Source: DASSNR01 sp036278935
GTDB taxonomy: Bacteria > Gemmatimonadota > Gemmatimonadetes > Gemmatimonadales > Gemmatimonadaceae
Direction: 5' to 3'
Assembly (NCBI GenBank): GCA_036278935.1
Contig: DASUKA010000114.1
Coordinates: 1 to 34,257 of the forward strand
DNA: 34,257 nt
Positions within the stretch are counted from its first letter, which is position 1; every line of letters begins with the position of its first letter. The notes below the pieces were generated by a model, which had not been told where the DNA came from, searched no databases, and saw nothing but the letters and a program-made list of their open reading frames with translations. The position numbers were made by a program, and so were the translations under genes. Below are positions 32,856 through 34,257 of the stretch, piece by piece.

Positions 32856-33420
32856 GGATCGGTCTCGGCGCCGGCATGGGAACGTCAACCAGGTGCGCGA
32901 GAAGCCGGCGCAGTTTCGCGCGCGCCTTGAACAGTTGGGATTTCGAGGCCCCGGGGGTGATCCCCAGCTCACGCGCGATGTCCTCGTGCGTGTAGCCCTC
33001 GACGTCATGCAGCACGAACACCGTGCGAGCTCCGGCCGGCAACCGCGCCGCCGCCGCCTCGATGGAGGCGGCCAGCAACGCCCGGTCGCTGTCCACCTCC
33101 CCATCGATCGAGGCGCTATCATCCTCGATCTCCACCTCCACTGAGGCCAGCCGGCGCACCTTGCGCAGGGCGTTCAGCGTCCGGTTCACCGCAATGCGGT
33201 GCGCCCAGGTGCCGAACTGCGCATCTCCGCGAAAGCTCGGGAGCGCTCGGAATATCTGCATCCAGACCTCCTGCGCGATGTCCGCCGCCAGATCGGGATC
33301 CCCCACCAGCCGTCGCACGACCGCGTCGATGTGCGGCGCGTACCGCGACCACAACTGTCGCAGTGCGCGCTCATCGCCGCCGATGGCGCGTTGGATCAGG
33401 GAGTGCTCGATCGTCTGCAT
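32836..33420 (-). CDS. ECF-type RNA polymerase sigma factor
   Basis: This is a 194-residue sigma70-family factor of the extracytoplasmic-function class. Region 2 is seen as LRQLWSRYAPHIDAVVRRLVGDPDLAADIAQEVWMQIFRALPSFRGDAQFGTWAHRIAVNRTLNALRK, quoted here by its key parts: DIAQEVWMQIF and FGTWAHRIAVN. Region 4 is LPAGARTVFVLHDVEGYTHEDIARELGITPGASKSQLFKARAKLRRLL, with key parts FVLHDVEGYTHEDIA and KSQLFKARAKL. Only regions 2 and 4 are present, as expected. ATG 33420 is used; an in-frame GTG at 33441 is the alternative. It is the first gene of the operon with its anti-sigma factor and the PDZ protein, and such operons are usually autoregulated. Confidence 0.93.
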   Translation of the reverse strand: MQTIEHSLIQRAIGGDERALRQLWSRYAPHIDAVVRRLVGDPDLAADIAQEVWMQIFRALPSFRGDAQFGTWAHRIAVNRTLNALRKVRRLASVEVEIEDDSASIDGEVDSDRALLAASIEAAAARLPAGARTVFVLHDVEGYTHEDIARELGITPGASKSQLFKARAKLRRLLAHLVDVPMPAPRPIHAAPRP

Positions 33421-33441
33421 ACCGTCATCAGGATTGGTCAC

Positions 33442-33779
33442 CCGCCAAGGAGCGAGGGTTGCCGGGGACGGTCGCCGCGGGCGGCTCGACGCGACGACTC
33501 TGTCGCGTGCTCGCCACGTGACGCGCCCATCTCCGTCTCGTCTTGCCAATGTATACCCGTGCTCGTAGTATTGGCCGCTCTTCGTCGGGTCGCTGGACGG
33601 AGCGCTAACCCGCCCGCACCGTCGTCTCCACGCCCCGGCTCCTCCGTACGACCACACTCCACCGCCACCGCCCCGTCTGTGATGTGATTCTTGCACAGCA
33701 GGGGCGCCGTCACGTTCGATACCACGCCCGGCCTCCGCTGGCCGGACGCCTCGCTTTGCCGCCGAGAAGGGGTTTCGTG
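33442..33779. other. Divergent intergenic region between ECF sigma and serine hydrolase
   Basis: This 338-base stretch holds no convincing gene. On the plus strand, TTGCCA at 33543-33548 and TAGTAT at 33566-33571 are 17 bases apart and form a modest sigma70-like promoter toward the hydrolase, with a leader of about 200 bases. A TATACA element is readable on the minus strand at 33555-33550, but no matching -35 is seen. An ECF-autoregulated promoter for the sigma gene is expected here, but I cannot assign it. Confidence 0.35.
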
Positions 33780-34257
33780 TGATCACACTGCTGCTCGCCG
33801 CGCTCGTCGTCGCGGTTGGAGACGGATTGCCGGCCGACGCATTGCCCGTCAAGGCGCCGGCCTCCGTCGGGATGTCCGCCGCCAGGTTGAAGGTCATCAA
33901 TCACCTCGTTTCACGCGGCATCGATGCGGGCGGCTTCCCCGGCGCGGCGGTGATCGTGGGGCGCAACGGCGTGGCGACCTGGGAAAAGGGATACGGCCGC
34001 CTGGACTGGAGCAGCCGCAGCCCCAGAGTCTCCCCCACGAACACCCTGTACGACCTCGCCTCGCTCACGAAGGTGGTGGCCACCACGACGGCCATCATGA
34101 TTCTCTATGACGAGGGGAAGATCGCGCTCGACGACCCCGTTGCGCGCTACCTTCCCACCTTCACCGGCGGCGGCAAGGAGCGTGTGACTATCCGGCTCCT
34201 CCTGGAGCACCGGTCCGGGCTCCCCCCCGACCGCGCGCTCTGGCGCATTGCCGATTC
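33780..34257 (+). CDS. Serine beta-lactamase-type hydrolase (partial, runs off right edge)
   Basis: The first 159 residues of a beta-lactamase/transpeptidase-like (class C, esterase EstB, PBP4*) protein are present, and the frame is still open at the window end. A hydrophobic signal (MITLLLAALVVAVGDGLPADA) leads to FPGAAVIVGRNGVATWEKGYGRLDW. The nucleophile motif SLTK follows in DLASLTKVVATT, then LLLEHRSGLPPD. The second (YxN) and third (KTG/HxG) motifs would lie beyond the edge. GTG 33780 is chosen because GAAGGGG lies six bases upstream and the signal peptide begins there. It is exported. It could be a peptidoglycan- or D-amino-peptide hydrolase or an esterase; antibiotic resistance should not be assumed. 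Confidence 0.85.

Noticed and set aside
33780..34257. Annotation as an antibiotic-resistance beta-lactamase
   Set aside because: The SLTK motif is shared by many esterases and peptidases, and the remaining motifs lie beyond the window.

Overview
This is a GC-rich bacterial chromosome segment with short gaps and genes on both strands. No rRNA, tRNA, CRISPR array or complete insertion sequence is visible. The gene set includes a TonB-dependent receptor, lipoproteins, a large HExxH-type zinc protease, a GH35 beta-galactosidase and a one-component ECF sigma/anti-sigma pair. It suggests a diderm heterotroph, most like Gemmatimonadota. That assignment is inferred from gene style and was not tested by a database search.

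Layout. 1-2932: an MFS transporter behind a palindromic operator, a degraded metallo-beta-lactamase-fold remnant, and two tandem 150-residue lipoprotein paralogs. 3030-5358 (minus): a methanogen-output-domain (MetOD1) sensor protein translationally coupled to a PAS-GAF histidine kinase that carries a frameshift. 5551-11067: a GNAT-histone deacetylase fusion, OsmC, an SDR, a small unknown protein, SufE and an atypical epimerase. 11169-16997: a secreted zinc metalloprotease, a DHDPS-family lyase and a secreted beta-galactosidase; with the epimerase these suggest glycan or sugar-acid catabolism. 17266-20622: an unknown protein, DUF421 and DoxX membrane proteins, a truncated S41 protease and a decayed second histidine kinase.

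20750-28225 is the most interesting block. One compact minus-strand operon encodes SCO1, PCu(A)C, CtaG, a small Met/His/Cys-rich exported protein and a TonB receptor. A paralog of the small protein followed by a TlpA-like thioredoxin lies a few genes upstream. SCO1, PCu(A)C, CtaG and TlpA are established copper-delivery or redox factors for cytochrome oxidase. The two small proteins share a conserved CPMHD ... HQCTCLGxC ... LPFAxAPP layout that I cannot name. The simplest reading is an outer-membrane-to-oxidase copper route with a new class of periplasmic copper-handling protein.

28350-34257: an M24 peptidase homolog with a re-written metal site, a 66-residue ORF overlapped by an opposing sigma70-type promoter, a matrixin-like protease, a PDZ protein/anti-sigma/ECF sigma operon, and the start of a serine beta-lactamase-type hydrolase running off the right edge. 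A dispersed inverted/tandem repeat lies at two convergent gene junctions (11072-11175 and 30818-30874).
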